Made by a program: the position numbers and the translations under genes
Part shown: piece by piece, positions 1 through 10,086 of the stretch
Position numbering within the stretch: position 1 is the first letter of the stretch
Layout: each line of letters starts with the position of its first letter
Assembly (NCBI RefSeq): GCF_014203215.1
Contig: NZ_JACHIM010000002.1
Coordinates: 118,541-182,540, forward strand
Source of the DNA: Bartonella callosciuri
GTDB lineage: Bacteria; Pseudomonadota; Alphaproteobacteria; Rhizobiales; Rhizobiaceae
Direction of reading: 5' to 3'
Length of the DNA stretch: 64,000 nucleotides
Notes under the pieces: model-generated
What the model was told of the DNA's origin: nothing
Database searches by the model: none
The model's input: the letters and a program-made list of their open reading frames with translations, nothing else

Positions 1-1
1 A

Positions 2-544
2 GATACAAAAACGATTCTTACAAAAGTTCTTGATGATAGTAATCTTGCAGATTTCGAGGAAGATCTTAAAGATGCTGGCATTAAGTTGCCTGATGGTGCA
101 AAGGTCGTAAAGGGTGGTACAGCCTCATATGGCTTTACTTATAAAGAAAAATGGTCTGGTACTACGCGAGTCCGTATTGGTTTTGCAGCTGCTGATCGCA
201 TTCTGCCCTATGTTGCTGGTGGTATTGCTTATGCACAGATGCAAGGTATCTCTACCGTTACAGGAACAATAGCAGTGATAGCACCAGCAGTGGCAGCACC
301 ATATGATGATCCAGATGTAGCAAATAATAAACTAAAAACGGTTTCTGGTACTTTGCTTGATAAAACAACAATGATGATTGGCTACACCCTTGGTGGGGGT
401 ATTGATTATGCAATGACTGATAATGTTCTGGTGCGTGCGGAATACCGTTATTCAGATTTTGGTAAAAAGAAATTCCAAGATGATGGTGCTGAGTTTAACT
501 ACAAGACTAATGATTTCCGTGTTGGTGTAGCCTATAAATTTTAA
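2..544 (+). CDS. Hemin-binding/Omp25-family outer-membrane protein, 5'-truncated by window edge
   Basis: The frame is open from the first bases, so the gene starts upstream and about 180 C-terminal residues are present. It belongs to the Omp25/Omp31 porin-like family that Bartonella uses as hemin-binding surface proteins (Hbp). Visible family marks are YVAGGIAYAQM, GYTLGGGIDYAMTDNV, VRAEYRYSDFGKKKF and the terminal TNDFRVGVAYKF, whose last aromatic residue is the usual beta-barrel assembly signal. It is the first of three related units in the same orientation. The next is a pseudogene and the third carries a long insert. The letter within the hbp family cannot be decided from this fragment. 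Confidence 0.9.
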   Translation, partial: DTKTILTKVLDDSNLADFEEDLKDAGIKLPDGAKVVKGGTASYGFTYKEKWSGTTRVRIGFAAADRILPYVAGGIAYAQMQGISTVTGTIAVIAPAVAAPYDDPDVANNKLKTVSGTLLDKTTMMIGYTLGGGIDYAMTDNVLVRAEYRYSDFGKKKFQDDGAEFNYKTNDFRVGVAYKF

Positions 545-563
545 TATAGAGGCTTAAATTAAG

Positions 564-600
564 GAGAAGTTCCATCCGTGTGGTGGGACCTCACATGTTT
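564..600 (+). terminator. Weak terminator-like hairpin after the first hbp gene
   Basis: About twenty bases after the stop codon, GTTCCATC can pair with GGTGGGAC around a five-base loop, using two or three G-U pairs, and a short T-rich stretch follows. The position matches the stronger hairpins after the two later hbp units, so it is probably a degenerate form of the same terminator. Confidence 0.4.
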
Positions 601-808
601 TTCTGTTGCTATATTATTACATAGCCCATATTCTTATGCATGTGGAATGGTGTTATTCATCGATTTTGGTAAAAGAAAATTCGTAAATTAAAAGTAGAAA
701 TTTAAACTTAATTTCAGTAATTTGAATTTATATAATAATAAATTATAATTATAAACTGTCATGCAAATAAAATTATTAAGAAGCTTAAGCTTCTCAAGAG
801 GGTTTCTG

Positions 809-844
809 TTTTGTGTAATTGTGTCGTTTTTACTACAGATTTTT
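809..844 (+). promoter_or_regulatory. Conserved upstream block of the decayed hbp unit
   Basis: TTTTGTG, a short AAT..GTG spacer, five Ts and CTACAGAT recur almost unchanged at 1751-1784 before the next hbp gene. The block lies about 60 bases before the decayed start. Bartonella hbp promoters are known to share a conserved box linked to Irr-type hemin/iron control. This block may be that element, but that is inference. Nothing else recognisable lies between 601 and 905. Confidence 0.45.
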
Positions 845-905
845 GCCAAGGTGTATAATATTGCATCCTAAAATAAATAGGAGCAAATAAATAGGAGCAA
901 AATTT

Positions 906-1696
906 GTGAAAAATATTTAATGGCAACTGCTGTTATCATTTTGATTGCAGCTTCTGTGGCGTAGCCTGCTGATGTTATTGTTTCGCATGAAGTAACACCA
1001 GCAGTTATAACTGCTTCTACCTTTTCTTGGACAGGTTTTTAGATTGGTGGTCAGATTGGTAGTTTTTTGAGTAAAATTGCCTTGAGTTATAAAAGGATAA
1101 TGACACTTCAATTTATAAAGATCTCTCACCTAAATTTTCAGGTTTGATTGGTGGTCTGTATGCAGGATCCAATTTTTGTCTTGGAAGAAATCTTGTCTTG
1201 GGTGTTGAAACGGATCTGGTTTGGTCTAGAAAAAAATACAGTAGCGCTTGAACAACCTGCAAAACTTGAAGCTGGAAATGCAGGAGCCGGAGTTGAAGAT
1301 GTAGAAGTTGTGAAGCTCTTAGCTGTTTCAGATTCAGTTCAAGGTACTATATTGTAAAAACAAAGCGTTGAATTTAAACAGAACTGGTCTAGTACTACAT
1401 GCGTGCGTATTGGTTTTGCTACTGTTGATCCCATTATGCCTTATGTTTCTGGTAGTGTTGCTTATATGCAGCTAGCGGTCAAGGGTGGAATGCTGGAGAA
1501 AAAAAGAACTCATCTTCTGAAACAGGGACAATGGTTGGTTTCACTATTGATGTTGATTTTGTAATGACTGATAATGTTCTGTTGCGTACAGAATACCGTT
1601 ACTCAGATTTTGGTAGAAAGAAATTTTTTAAAGAAGAAAAAAGAATATAATTTCAAAATCAATGATTTCCGTGTTGGTGTAGCTTACGAATTCTAA
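906..1696 (+). pseudogene. Decayed hemin-binding/Omp25-family protein
   Basis: A complete family member can be followed from signal peptide to C-terminus but only through several lesions. The signal sequence ends in a TAG after ATAVILIAASVA. A second TAG follows TFSWTGF. A TGA occurs after the stretch equivalent to GVETDLVWS. The C-terminal half needs frame changes to read EFKQNW, VRIGFA, TEYRYSDFGRKKF and finally FRVGVAYEF. Both flanking units have the same architecture, so this is a tandem-duplicated copy that has died. Since the protein-level match survives over its whole length, inactivation is probably not ancient. No functional product is expected. Confidence 0.85.
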
Positions 1697-1720
1697 TTTT
1701 GTAAAAAATAGAATTACTAA

Positions 1721-1754
1721 GAGGTTCTGTCTTTGACAGGGCCTCTATTTTTTT
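1721..1754 (+). terminator. Intrinsic terminator of the decayed hbp unit
   Basis: GAGGTTCTGTC pairs with GACAGGGCCTC (11 bp, two G-U pairs) around a three-base loop and is followed by a run of Ts. The T-run leads directly into the conserved upstream block of the next hbp gene, so terminator and promoter are packed together. Confidence 0.75.
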
Positions 1755-1784
1755 GTGAATGTGATATTTTTGCTACAGATATTT
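1751..1784 (+). promoter_or_regulatory. Conserved upstream block of the expanded hbp gene
   Basis: Second copy of the block seen at 809-844 (TTTTGTG, AAT, GTG, five Ts, CTACAGAT). It lies about 50 bases before the chosen start of the gene. Conservation between an intact and a decayed unit points to a promoter or regulator site of the hbp family. Which regulator binds is not visible. Confidence 0.5.
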
Positions 1785-1834
1785 TAAAACAGATTCACTA
1801 TATACAATCCGTTTTGGATATTTGGAGATATTTT

Positions 1835-3421
1835 ATGAATATGAATCGTTTACTAACAACATCTATTTTTGCTCTGATTTCAGCTTCTGCAGTGCAGGCA
1901 GCTGATGTGACTGTTCCTCGCCAACCAGCGCCAGTTGCTTCGTCAGCTTTGGTCGCTCCTAATTTTACATGGACGGGCTTTTACCTTGGTGGTCAGATTG
2001 GTGGTTTTTCAAGTAAAACGGATATGGGTATTATTAGTAAAGATAAAACTGTACCACTGAGTAAAGATTTATCACCTAAACTTTCAGCTTTTGAGAGTGG
2101 TTTTTATACAGGTGCGAATATTGATCTTGGCAATAATTTTGTTTTTGGTATCGATACGGATTTAATCTGGTCTGGACAAAAATACACAAAGACTGTTACT
2201 ATAGGGGCCTCTGATAATGCTGTAGTAGACAATTTAGTAGCAAGATCTCGTAGATCAGCGCGATCATTATCAGGGACTCCATCATCAACAACACTGGCGC
2301 CAACATCACAAAGAACAACACAAACGAATGCAGTAGCGGGACCAAAAGCAGCAAAACCAGCAGCACCAAGGCCAGTACAAGCGAAATCAGTAGTAGGAAG
2401 AACGGTATCAGTAAAAGCGGTAATAAAACAGCCAGAAGTTGCAAGATCAGAGACAGAAACAGCTCCAGTGACAGTTCCAGTAGCGCCAACACAAACGCAA
2501 ACGCCAGCTCCAGCAGCGTCAAGAACTCCAGCGAAGGCAGCGCAAGGTCCAACAGCTCCAGCAGAAAAACCGGTAGCTGCAACAACAGAAACAACAGTAT
2601 CTGCGAAATCAACAACAGGAGAAACAAAAACACCAGCCGTATCACCGGGATTAGGTGAAGGGAGATTATTATTGCTAGGACGATCAAGAACACAAGCAGC
2701 ATCAGAACCAGAATTAGTCCTGGCAAGATCAGGATCTTCATCTGCAGCAGTAACAACACAAAAAGAAGGACTATTACCAGCAGCAAAGCAGACAGTACAC
2801 ACTGTCAACGGGACAGATCGCACAACCTACAGTTATCATGGTCATGGTGCATCTCATGGAGTTGGACATGGTGCTAGTGCTAATCCCCAGGTTACTAATT
2901 CGCGCGCCTCTAATCCGCATGGTGCACAGAATGGAGCTGGGCATGGTACGCAAGGTACACAAGCTGGGGATCAGAACGGTTCCAGTGTATATGGTATAGA
3001 GCAAATAAAAGAGATGGTCTCTGAACTTGGTCTTGAGTATAGTGATAGCGCTGAAACTTTCAGCCATACTTTGAAGCAAAATTGGGCAGGTGCTACACGG
3101 ATGCGTATAGGTTTTGCTTCTGATCGCTTTATGCCTTATGTTGCTGGTGGTATTGCTTATGCGCAGCTCCAAGACACTGTATCCATATCACTTAAGAAAG
3201 AGGATGGAACAGGCCTTTCTTCTAAGAACTTAACCGATGAAACGAAGACAATGGTTGGTTATACTCTTGGTGGTGGAATTGATTTTGCAATGCTCGACAA
3301 TGTCATTGTGCGTGCGGAATATCGTTACTCTGATTTTGGTAAAAAGAAATTTGCAAAGGAAAAACTTGAAATGAAATATAAAACCAATGATTTCCGCGTT
3401 GGTGTCGCTTACAAATTCTAA
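1835..3421 (+). CDS. Hemin-binding/Omp25-family protein with long low-complexity insert
   Basis: Predicted outer-membrane beta-barrel protein of the Hbp family, 528 residues, against roughly 250-300 for typical members. I chose the ATG at 1835, which has GGAG upstream and opens a clean signal peptide ending SASAVQA at residue 22. An earlier in-frame ATG lies inside the preceding terminator. Residues 23 to about 134 and about 386 to 528 are the normal family halves (TWTGFYLGGQIGGFSSK, YVAGGIAYAQLQ, VRAEYRYSDFGKKKF, terminal FRVGVAYKF). Between them lie about 190 residues rich in Ala, Thr, Pro, Ser and Gln, then about 60 residues rich in His, Gly and Asn (YHGHGASHGVGHGAS). The insert sits where a surface loop is expected. 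Its His-rich part could bind heme or metal, which is inference. Codon use there (GCA, ACA, CCA, CAA) differs from the flanks. Confidence 0.88.
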   Translation: MNMNRLLTTSIFALISASAVQAADVTVPRQPAPVASSALVAPNFTWTGFYLGGQIGGFSSKTDMGIISKDKTVPLSKDLSPKLSAFESGFYTGANIDLGNNFVFGIDTDLIWSGQKYTKTVTIGASDNAVVDNLVARSRRSARSLSGTPSSTTLAPTSQRTTQTNAVAGPKAAKPAAPRPVQAKSVVGRTVSVKAVIKQPEVARSETETAPVTVPVAPTQTQTPAPAASRTPAKAAQGPTAPAEKPVAATTETTVSAKSTTGETKTPAVSPGLGEGRLLLLGRSRTQAASEPELVLARSGSSSAAVTTQKEGLLPAAKQTVHTVNGTDRTTYSYHGHGASHGVGHGASANPQVTNSRASNPHGAQNGAGHGTQGTQAGDQNGSSVYGIEQIKEMVSELGLEYSDSAETFSHTLKQNWAGATRMRIGFASDRFMPYVAGGIAYAQLQDTVSISLKKEDGTGLSSKNLTDETKTMVGYTLGGGIDFAMLDNVIVRAEYRYSDFGKKKFAKEKLEMKYKTNDFRVGVAYKF

Positions 3422-3446
3422 TTTGCCTTAAGAATAAGTTGCTAAG

Positions 3447-3479
3447 AGGCTCCACCACTAGTGGAGCCTTTATTTTTTG
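3447..3479 (+). terminator. Intrinsic terminator after the expanded hbp gene
   Basis: AGGCTCCAC and GTGGAGCCT form a perfect 9-bp stem with a five-base loop, followed by TTATTTTTT. It starts 26 bases after the stop codon and separates the hbp array from ileS. Confidence 0.85.
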
Positions 3480-3671
3480 AGAAGATTATTTTTGGGTTTC
3501 CTTTCTTGATAATTTCATGATAAAGCCCATAAAATGTGACAATATATCTTCTTGATCGCTGCTTAATACGAATGAAAAGCTCGGCTTTCCCTATAGATCA
3601 AAAAAACAGAGTTGCAGGGTTCAGGGAAGTTATGCAAAAATGAAATCGTAAAAGTGGACAGGAATTTCACA

Positions 3672-6587
3672 ATGACTGTGAAAAATGAAACAAGAGATTA
3701 TTCGAAAACCCTTTATTTACCACGAACAAATTTTCCTATGCGTGCGGGGTTGCCGCAAAAAGAGCTTGAATTGATGGCGCGGTGGGAAGATATGGGGCTT
3801 TATACGCAGTTGCGCCAACAAGCAAAAGAGCGCCCACTTTATATTCTTCATGATGGTCCACCTTATGCAAATGGCCATATTCACATTGGCCATGCTTTGA
3901 ATAAAGTTCTAAAGGACGTGATTGTTCGTTCATTCCAAATGCGCGGTTTTAACGCAAATTATGTTCCTGGTTGGGATTGTCATGGACTCCCCATTGAATG
4001 GAAGATTGAAGAAAAATATCGTGCGAAAGGGAAAAACAAAGACGATGTACCCCTTCACGAATTTCGTCAAGAGTGCCGTGAATTTGCACAACATTGGATA
4101 ACTGTTCAAAGTGAAGAGTTTAAACGCCTTGGCGTTATCGGAGACTTTAATACTCCTTATACCACAATGGCTTTTCATGCAGAAGCACGCATTGCCAGTG
4201 AGTTGATAAAATTTGTTATGTCTGATCAGATTTACCGTGGTTCAAAACCTGTAATGTGGTCTGTTGTTGAGCGCACGGCTTTGGCTGAGGCAGAGATTGA
4301 ATATCATGATCATGAATCAGAGGTTATTTGGGTCAAGTTTCCAGTTTCTGAAGCAGATTCTAGCGATTTATATGATGCCTATGTCGTGATTTGGACAACA
4401 ACTCCGTGGACAATTCCAGGGAACCGTGCGATTAGTTATTCTTCGCAGATTTCTTACAGTCTTTACGAAGTTGAAAGTGCGGAGAATGATTTTGGTCCTC
4501 AAGTTGGGGAAAAACTTCTTTTTGCTGATGCGTTGGCCATGAGCTGTGCAGAAAAAGCAAAACTTGTTTTGAAACATTTGCGTGTTGTTTCGGCTGATGA
4601 GCTAAAAACGCTTATCCTTTCTCATCCACTTAAAGGTTTAGCTGGAAGTTATCATTATAAGATTGCGCTGCTTGATGGTTCGCACGTAACAGAGAGTGCG
4701 GGTACAGGTTTTGTTCATACCGCACCCAGCCATGGGCGTGAAGATTTTGAAATTTGGAATGCTTATAAGCCTCTATTGGAACAGGCGGGGATTGATACGT
4801 CGATACCATTTCCTGTTGATGATGCTGGTTTTTATACGAAAGATATTCCTGGTTTTGGGCCGGACCGTAAAGGAGGTCCTGCACGCATTATTGATGACAA
4901 TGGGAAGATGGGAGATGCCAATAAAGAGGTTATTGACGCTCTAATTAAAGCGAATCGATTGTTTGCACGCGGTCGTTTAAAGCATTCCTACCCTCATAGT
5001 TGGCGCTCAAAAAGGCCAGTTATTTTTCGTAATACACCACAATGGTTTATTGCAATGGATAAAGATCTTGGTGATGGTTCAACTTTACGTAGCCGAGCTT
5101 TGAAAGCTATTTCTGTGACGCGTTTTGTTCCTTCTTCTGGTCAAAACCGGTTGGCTTCTATGATAGCGGATCGTCCTGATTGGGTCCTTTCTCGTCAGCG
5201 ATCTTGGGGCGTTCCAATTTGTATTTTTGCCAATGAGGATGGTGTTGTTCTTAAAGATGAGCGTGTGAATGAGCGCATTTTGCGAGCTTTTGAAGTAGAA
5301 GGGGCAGATGCCTGGTTTGCTGAGGGAGCACGTGAACGTTTTTTAGGTGAACGTGCGCATGAGCCTTGGGTTCAGGTTCATGATATTCTTGATGTTTGGT
5401 TTGATTCTGGCGCGAGTCATCGTTTTGTATTGGAAGATCGGGCTGATTTACAATGGCCTGCCGATGTTTATTTTGAAGGATCTGATCAACATCGCGGGTG
5501 GTTCCAATCTTCTCTTTTGGAAAGCTGTGGTACGCGCGCTTGTTCTCCTTATAAGACAGTGATCACACACGGTTTTACTCTGGATGAGAATGGCAAGAAA
5601 ATGTCTAAATCTTTGGGGAATACGGTCATTCCTCAAGAGATCATTAAAACATCTGGTGCTGATATTTTTCGTCTCTGGGTGATGACAACTGATTATTGGG
5701 AAGATCAGCGTTTAGGCAAAAACGTTCTTCAAACAAATGTTGATTCTTATCGTAAACTCCGGAATGCTATTCGTTGGATGCTTGGAACTTTAGCGCATGA
5801 TGAAGGAGAAGAAATACCTTATTGTGCACTACCGGATCTTGAAAAATTTATATTGCATCAGCTTTTTGAACTCGATCAATTGATTAATCGATCCTATGAC
5901 GAGTTTGATTTTAAGAAGATTATGCGTGCATTGTTAGACTTTTCGATCATTGAGTTATCGGCATTTTATTTTGATATTCGCAAAGATTCCCTTTATTGTG
6001 ATGCACCTTCATCAAAAAAACGTAAAGCTTCTTTGCAGGTTATTCGTGAGATTTTTGAGCGAATGGTAACGTGGCTTGCTCCAATGTTGCCTTTTACTAT
6101 GGAAGAAGCTTGGTTGGAGCGTTATCCAGAAAGTCATTCGGTACATTTGGAGCAATTCCGCCCTGTGCGAGAAGAATGGCAAAATGAATCTTTAGCGGAA
6201 CGTTGGAAGAAAGTTCGGCAGGTTCGTAAAGTTGTGACAGGTGCTTTAGAGCTTGAACGTGCTGATAAGCGTATTGGATCATCTTTGGAAGCAGCACCTA
6301 TTGTTTTTATTTCTAATCCAGCTTTATTGAAGGCATTAGAAAATTTGGATATGGCGGAAATTTGTATCACCAGTGCTCTAACAATTACACAAGGCATACC
6401 ACCCTCTGATGCTTTTACTCTAAGCGATGTTGAAGGTGTTGGGGTCTATCCGGGGAAGGCATTAGGAAAAAAATGTGCCAGGTCGTGGCGTTATACACAA
6501 GATGTTGGATGCGACCCAGCTTATCCTGATGTATCTGCTCGCGATGCAGCTGCTTTACGAGAGTTACAGATACTCGGAAAGATTTAA
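3672..6587 (+). CDS. ileS: Isoleucyl-tRNA synthetase
   Basis: Charges tRNA-Ile with isoleucine in the cytoplasm and edits misactivated valine. The protein is 971 residues, close to the alphaproteobacterial norm. The class I signature HIGH occurs in [13 protein letters not shown] near the N-terminus, and the second ATP-binding motif reads KKMSKSLGN around residue 650. A typical editing-domain stretch ([13 protein letters not shown]) lies between them. I chose the ATG at 3672 because the protein then starts shortly before [20 protein letters not shown], where relatives start. An in-frame ATG 60 bases upstream adds an unrelated extension. The C-terminus carries KCARSW but not the full set of cysteines of the E. 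coli zinc finger. It is followed by a decayed lipoprotein gene. Confidence 0.96.
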   Translation: MTVKNETRDYSKTLYLPRTNFPMRAGLPQKELELMARWEDMGLYTQLRQQAKERPLYILHDGPPYANGHIHIGHALNKVLKDVIVRSFQMRGFNANYVPGWDCHGLPIEWKIEEKYRAKGKNKDDVPLHEFRQECREFAQHWITVQSEEFKRLGVIGDFNTPYTTMAFHAEARIASELIKFVMSDQIYRGSKPVMWSVVERTALAEAEIEYHDHESEVIWVKFPVSEADSSDLYDAYVVIWTTTPWTIPGNRAISYSSQISYSLYEVESAENDFGPQVGEKLLFADALAMSCAEKAKLVLKHLRVVSADELKTLILSHPLKGLAGSYHYKIALLDGSHVTESAGTGFVHTAPSHGREDFEIWNAYKPLLEQAGIDTSIPFPVDDAGFYTKDIPGFGPDRKGGPARIIDDNGKMGDANKEVIDALIKANRLFARGRLKHSYPHSWRSKRPVIFRNTPQWFIAMDKDLGDGSTLRSRALKAISVTRFVPSSGQNRLASMIADRPDWVLSRQRSWGVPICIFANEDGVVLKDERVNERILRAFEVEGADAWFAEGARERFLGERAHEPWVQVHDILDVWFDSGASHRFVLEDRADLQWPADVYFEGSDQHRGWFQSSLLESCGTRACSPYKTVITHGFTLDENGKKMSKSLGNTVIPQEIIKTSGADIFRLWVMTTDYWEDQRLGKNVLQTNVDSYRKLRNAIRWMLGTLAHDEGEEIPYCALPDLEKFILHQLFELDQLINRSYDEFDFKKIMRALLDFSIIELSAFYFDIRKDSLYCDAPSSKKRKASLQVIREIFERMVTWLAPMLPFTMEEAWLERYPESHSVHLEQFRPVREEWQNESLAERWKKVRQVRKVVTGALELERADKRIGSSLEAAPIVFISNPALLKALENLDMAEICITSALTITQGIPPSDAFTLSDVEGVGVYPGKALGKKCARSWRYTQDVGCDPAYPDVSARDAAALRELQILGKI

Positions 6588-6787
6588 AATTTGGAGTCAG
6601 AAGGGAGAAAAATAGGATTTAAAACAGCATTGTAATCATTTTAATTCTTTTTTTTATGCGTATAGTTTTTTGTAGTACAAAGAACTCTCTTTGTTTTGTC
6701 TATATGTGGAGTTGATATCTATAAATCACAAGAATATCAAATCAGCCATATACTGAAAAAAATGAATAAATGATGAGAAGATCTGAC

Positions 6788-7417
6788 ATGAAAATATTTT
6801 AAATCAGCATCTTAGGTTTATACTTTGTTTTAACGGGATGTAGTATATCTGCTCCCACTTATGGTACAGGTAAAGCGGCTTTGTTACAATTTTTTGGAGA
6901 TATTGCCAACATTACTTCGCTAACACCTACAAACAACAAGAGTCAGATTGTTATAAAGCCCCATCCAGAACTCCAAAGCTTGACTCACGCTTAGTTTTAC
7001 CACTACCATCAGAAAGGTGGAGTACATACAAGATAGTTCTATTGTTGGGACAGTAACACTAAAGAAATATTTTTGTGATGGCAGAGTTTCTGTTTTTCCA
7101 AAAAAGTATTTTTAGATAATGACCATTAATAATCTCTCTGGTTTGCAAAGTGTTTCTTGGTTCAGTAAAAAACAGTGACAGGAATATTTCTGCCATCAGA
7201 GAGCACGAGTGGAAAGTGTGCAGTATCGTTGATATTTCACCGAGTTGCTTTTAAGTTATCGTCAACCGGCAAGGATTGTACTTTTTTGTCAACAGAGTAA
7301 GGCGAAGTGCTAAAAAAGCGTCAGAGAAAAAGTGCTTGGAAAGCAGGTGCTGGAAAAAGAGCTGGTAATTTTTTAAAGGGAATTGAATATTGTTTTAAAA
7401 GGGGAGGTTATAGATAA
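6788..7417 (+). pseudogene. Decayed small lipoprotein (Rhizobiales-type)
   Basis: The ATG at 6788 opens a lipoprotein signal that meets TAA at codon five, then continues as ISILGLYFVLTGCSISA with lipobox LTGC and on through PTYGTGKAALLQFFGDIAN. A frame change is needed to read DSRLVLPLPSE. Further breaks occur before YRQPA, and the C-terminal basic tail reads KRAGNFLKGI. The layout (lipobox Cys, PTYGT, DSRLVLPLP, a Tyr-Arg-Pro segment, basic end) resembles a lipoprotein I recall from Brucella and other Rhizobiales. That match is from memory. Several stops and shifts mean no product is expected. It lies in the strand and position of an ileS downstream gene. Confidence 0.6.
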
Positions 7418-7432
7418 GAAGAGGAGTTGTTT

Positions 7433-7879
7433 TTAACGCCGCTTTTGTGCAAAAAAATCTTTAAGAAGTTGAGTAGCTTCTTTTTCTTTAAAACCAGAAT
7501 AAACCTCAGGCCTATGATGACAGATTGGTTGCTGATAGAGGTGTGGGCCGTGTTCGATAGCGCCTCCTTTAGGATCGCTTGTTGCATAGTAGAGACGCCT
7601 AATACGTGCGAATGAAATAGCTGCAGCACACATAGCGCAAGGTTCAAGCGTTACATAAAGGTCGCAATCAGGAAGCCTTTCACTTTGGCTTGTTTCACAA
7701 GCCATACGGATAACACGCATTTCTGCATGTCCTGTAGGATCATATGCGGCTTTTATATAGTTCCCAGCGCGTGCAATGATTGTTTTACCGCGTGTGATAA
7801 CAGCGCCTACCGGGACTTCATCTTTTTTTTTTGCCCATTGGGCTTCTAAGAGGGCTATTTCCATGGGAGTCAACGTCAT
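7433..7879 (-). CDS. tadA: tRNA-specific adenosine deaminase
   Basis: Zinc-dependent deaminase of the CDA fold that converts the wobble adenosine 34 of tRNA-Arg(ACG) to inosine. It is 148 residues, a usual length. The metal and catalytic residues are visible as H51-A-E53 in GHAEMRVIRM and as C81 and C84 in LEPCAMCAAAISFARI. PVGAVI near the N-terminus is also typical. It is transcribed divergently from the neighbouring pseudouridine synthase, with about 270 bases between them. General cytidine or guanine deaminases share the fold, but EPCAMC with HAEM and the length favour TadA. Confidence 0.93.
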   Translation of the reverse strand: MTLTPMEIALLEAQWAKKKDEVPVGAVITRGKTIIARAGNYIKAAYDPTGHAEMRVIRMACETSQSERLPDCDLYVTLEPCAMCAAAISFARIRRLYYATSDPKGGAIEHGPHLYQQPICHHRPEVYSGFKEKEATQLLKDFFAQKRR

Positions 7880-8147
7880 AAAGTTCTTTCTGCAAAAGCG
7901 TAGAGATTCGAAAGGTTTCTCCGTAGAGAAGAGTAATATAAAATGAGTGAGCTATGATCCTTTTATAACAAAGGGGCATCATTTTTAAAATGTTTAAAAC
8001 GAACTTGCAAGTAAACCGATACATTATTGTTGTTAAAGGATAGAAAATGATAAATGATTGTGTTACTCCCTCCCTTTTTAGGATAAGCGGTATGGTACGG
8101 GGCGACGATTTGCTGAACGTACGGGAAGAGATTGGTATAAAAAGCAA

Positions 8148-9551
8148 ATGAATGAAAACAGTGAGAGTGAGCGGATTGCCAAAAGGTTAGCGCGTGCTGG
8201 TGTTGCTTCACGGCGTGATGCTGAAATGATGATTTTTGCAGGTCGTATTGTTGTTAATGGTAAAGTTGTAACGACACCCGCTTTTAATGTTACCCGCTCT
8301 GATGTTATTAAAGTTGATGGCAAACCTTTATCTCCCATAGAACGAACGCGGTTATGGCTTTATCATAAGCCTGTAGGATTTGTCACCACTAACCGTGATC
8401 CTGAAGGTAGATCAACAGTATTCGAAAATTTGCCGAAAGGAATGCCTCGTGTCCTTTCTGTGGGGAGGCTTGATATTAACACAGAAGGGCTTTTGCTATT
8501 AACCAATGATGGTGGTTTAGCACGTGTTTTGGAACTTCCGTTAACGGGGTGGGTGCGCAAATATCGGGTTCGTGCTTATGGAAGAGTAAAACAAAGTACT
8601 CTTGATAGCCTTAAAAATGGTATCGCGGTTAATGGTATTTTCTATGGTTCGATTGAAGCGTCGATTGAACGTGAACAAGGGGCAAATGTATGGCTTTCTG
8701 TGGCTTTGCGTGAAGGAAAAAATCGTGAAATAAAGAACGTTTTAGGTGCATTAGGATTATCGGTTAATCGTTTAATTCGTATATCTTATGGTCCGTTTCA
8801 GCTCTCTGACTTGGAAGAAGGAGCCGTTCGTGAGATAAAGGGTCGGATGCTGCGTGAGCAATTGGGTGAGCGTTTAATTATGCAAGCCAATGCAAATTTT
8901 GATGCTCCTATCCTTAAGCCGTTTTCAAATTCTGCAGTTGTTGCGGAAAAACGAAGCAGTAAAGATTCTTCTGTCACAAATGATAGTTGGGTTTTTTCAA
9001 GTGGGGGAGGCACACAACGCAAACAGCGAGACGGTTCTGCTAAGCACACTCAATCACGATTAGATACAAAATCTGATGAAAAATTTATGTGCAAAGGCCA
9101 GGGTAAGGATGGAGAAGCGGAGCGTTTTTTGCCTCGTTACCGTCGTTCTAATGTTTGGATGGCTCCTGGTGCACGTCCACAAAGTGCGTGTAAGAAGTCT
9201 TCCTATAATGAGAAGTCCCCTCATGAACGTAAAAGTAATTTAGCTGGTCAGAGATCTTTTCATCGAAGCAAGGAAAAGCTATCAGACGTTCAGTTGCGGA
9301 AAGAGAAGGGTGCTCCTTTTGATCAAAAAGGTGGTAAAAAACCTTTTAGTAAAGCGCATGTTTTTGGCAAGAAGGAGTGTTTTTTTAAGAAAGAAGAAAA
9401 GGTTATGAAAGGCAATAATGATGCGCGTTCTTTTGAGAGTAAGCGTAGGGTTAAATCATTTGATGGTGCCATGAAAAAATCTAAAGCGTATCGTGGTGAT
9501 GCGAAAGCAGCGAAGAAATTTGGAGGACCACGTGCGAATCGTCGGCGGTAA
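8148..9551 (+). CDS. rluB: RluB/RsuA-family pseudouridine synthase with long basic C-terminal tail
   Basis: Likely converts a uridine of 23S rRNA to pseudouridine. An S4 RNA-binding domain occupies about residues 9-55 ([17 protein letters not shown]), followed by the RsuA-family catalytic domain with the active aspartate D109 in [17 protein letters not shown]. The catalytic part ends near residue 245. Residues about 250-467 form a Lys/Arg/Ser-rich, probably disordered tail with repeats of charged residues. Such tails are common in Rhizobiales members of this family. The rsmD start lies inside the 3' end of this gene, a coupling usual in this group. Target specificity (RluB, RluE or RluF type) is inferred from family resemblance only. 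Confidence 0.88.
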   Translation: MNENSESERIAKRLARAGVASRRDAEMMIFAGRIVVNGKVVTTPAFNVTRSDVIKVDGKPLSPIERTRLWLYHKPVGFVTTNRDPEGRSTVFENLPKGMPRVLSVGRLDINTEGLLLLTNDGGLARVLELPLTGWVRKYRVRAYGRVKQSTLDSLKNGIAVNGIFYGSIEASIEREQGANVWLSVALREGKNREIKNVLGALGLSVNRLIRISYGPFQLSDLEEGAVREIKGRMLREQLGERLIMQANANFDAPILKPFSNSAVVAEKRSSKDSSVTNDSWVFSSGGGTQRKQRDGSAKHTQSRLDTKSDEKFMCKGQGKDGEAERFLPRYRRSNVWMAPGARPQSACKKSSYNEKSPHERKSNLAGQRSFHRSKEKLSDVQLRKEKGAPFDQKGGKKPFSKAHVFGKKECFFKKEEKVMKGNNDARSFESKRRVKSFDGAMKKSKAYRGDAKAAKKFGGPRANRRR

Positions 9552-10086
9552 ATTTGCTGGACGTGTGTTGTTTGCGCCTATGGGGCAGTCGATTCGTCCA
9601 ACGAGTGATCGTACACGCGAAAGTCTTTTTAATATTCTTGCTAGCCGAGAAGAACAATTTTGGACCAACAAACGTATTCTTGATCTTTTTTCTGGAACTG
9701 GTGCTTTAGGTATAGAAGCTCTATCACGTGGTGCAAAAGCTGCTGTTTTTGTTGAAAGTTCTGTTGAGGGACGTGGACTGCTGCAAAAAAATATTGAAGC
9801 TTTTGAATTACAGTCTATTGGGCGTATCTTGCGTCGTGATGCAACAAAACTGGGTAATATTGGGACAATGCTTCCATTTGATGTTATTTTTGCGGATCCT
9901 CCCTATGGCTATTCTTTAGGTGAACGTGCTTTTGTGGAGGCGCTAAGGGGAGGGTGGGCAAAAGCTGATACGCTCTTTGTGCTTGAAGAAAAGAAAGATG
10001 CAATTATTCATTTACCTGATGTATTTTGTCTCGATGATGAGCGTTTTTATGGTGAGACAGCAATCCGTCTTTATAAACTACGATGA
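9532..10086 (+). CDS. rsmD: 16S rRNA (guanine(966)-N(2))-methyltransferase
   Basis: S-adenosylmethionine-dependent enzyme that methylates G966 of 16S rRNA during 30S assembly. I chose the GTG at 9532. It has GGAGG five bases upstream, and the protein then begins [11 protein letters not shown], exactly where relatives begin. An in-frame ATG at 9493 would add 13 residues. This gives 184 residues. The SAM-binding motif is [18 protein letters not shown] and the catalytic NPPY-type motif appears as FADPPYG. The start overlaps the pseudouridine-synthase gene by 20 bases, which implies translational coupling of two rRNA-modification genes. Confidence 0.92.
   Translation: MRIVGGKFAGRVLFAPMGQSIRPTSDRTRESLFNILASREEQFWTNKRILDLFSGTGALGIEALSRGAKAAVFVESSVEGRGLLQKNIEAFELQSIGRILRRDATKLGNIGTMLPFDVIFADPPYGYSLGERAFVEALRGGWAKADTLFVLEEKKDAIIHLPDVFCLDDERFYGETAIRLYKLR

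Noticed and set aside
1148-1357. 69-codon plus-strand frame in the hbp pseudogene
   Set aside because: It is in the wrong frame for the family. The correct frame reads GLYAGSNFCLGRNLVLGVE there.
2104-2823. Long minus-strand open frames (239 and 195 codons) across the hbp insert
   Set aside because: They mirror the low-complexity sense codons (GCA, ACA, CCA, CAA), give Leu- or Val-rich nonsense without a start context, and lie inside a gene with clear signal peptide and family ends.
3480-3671. T-box or other riboswitch before ileS
   Set aside because: The leader is short and shows no T-box sequence. Such leaders are not expected for alphaproteobacterial ileS.
7508-8338. Other frames around tadA and the start of the pseudouridine synthase
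   Set aside because: They run through the two recognised genes in other frames, and none shows a domain.
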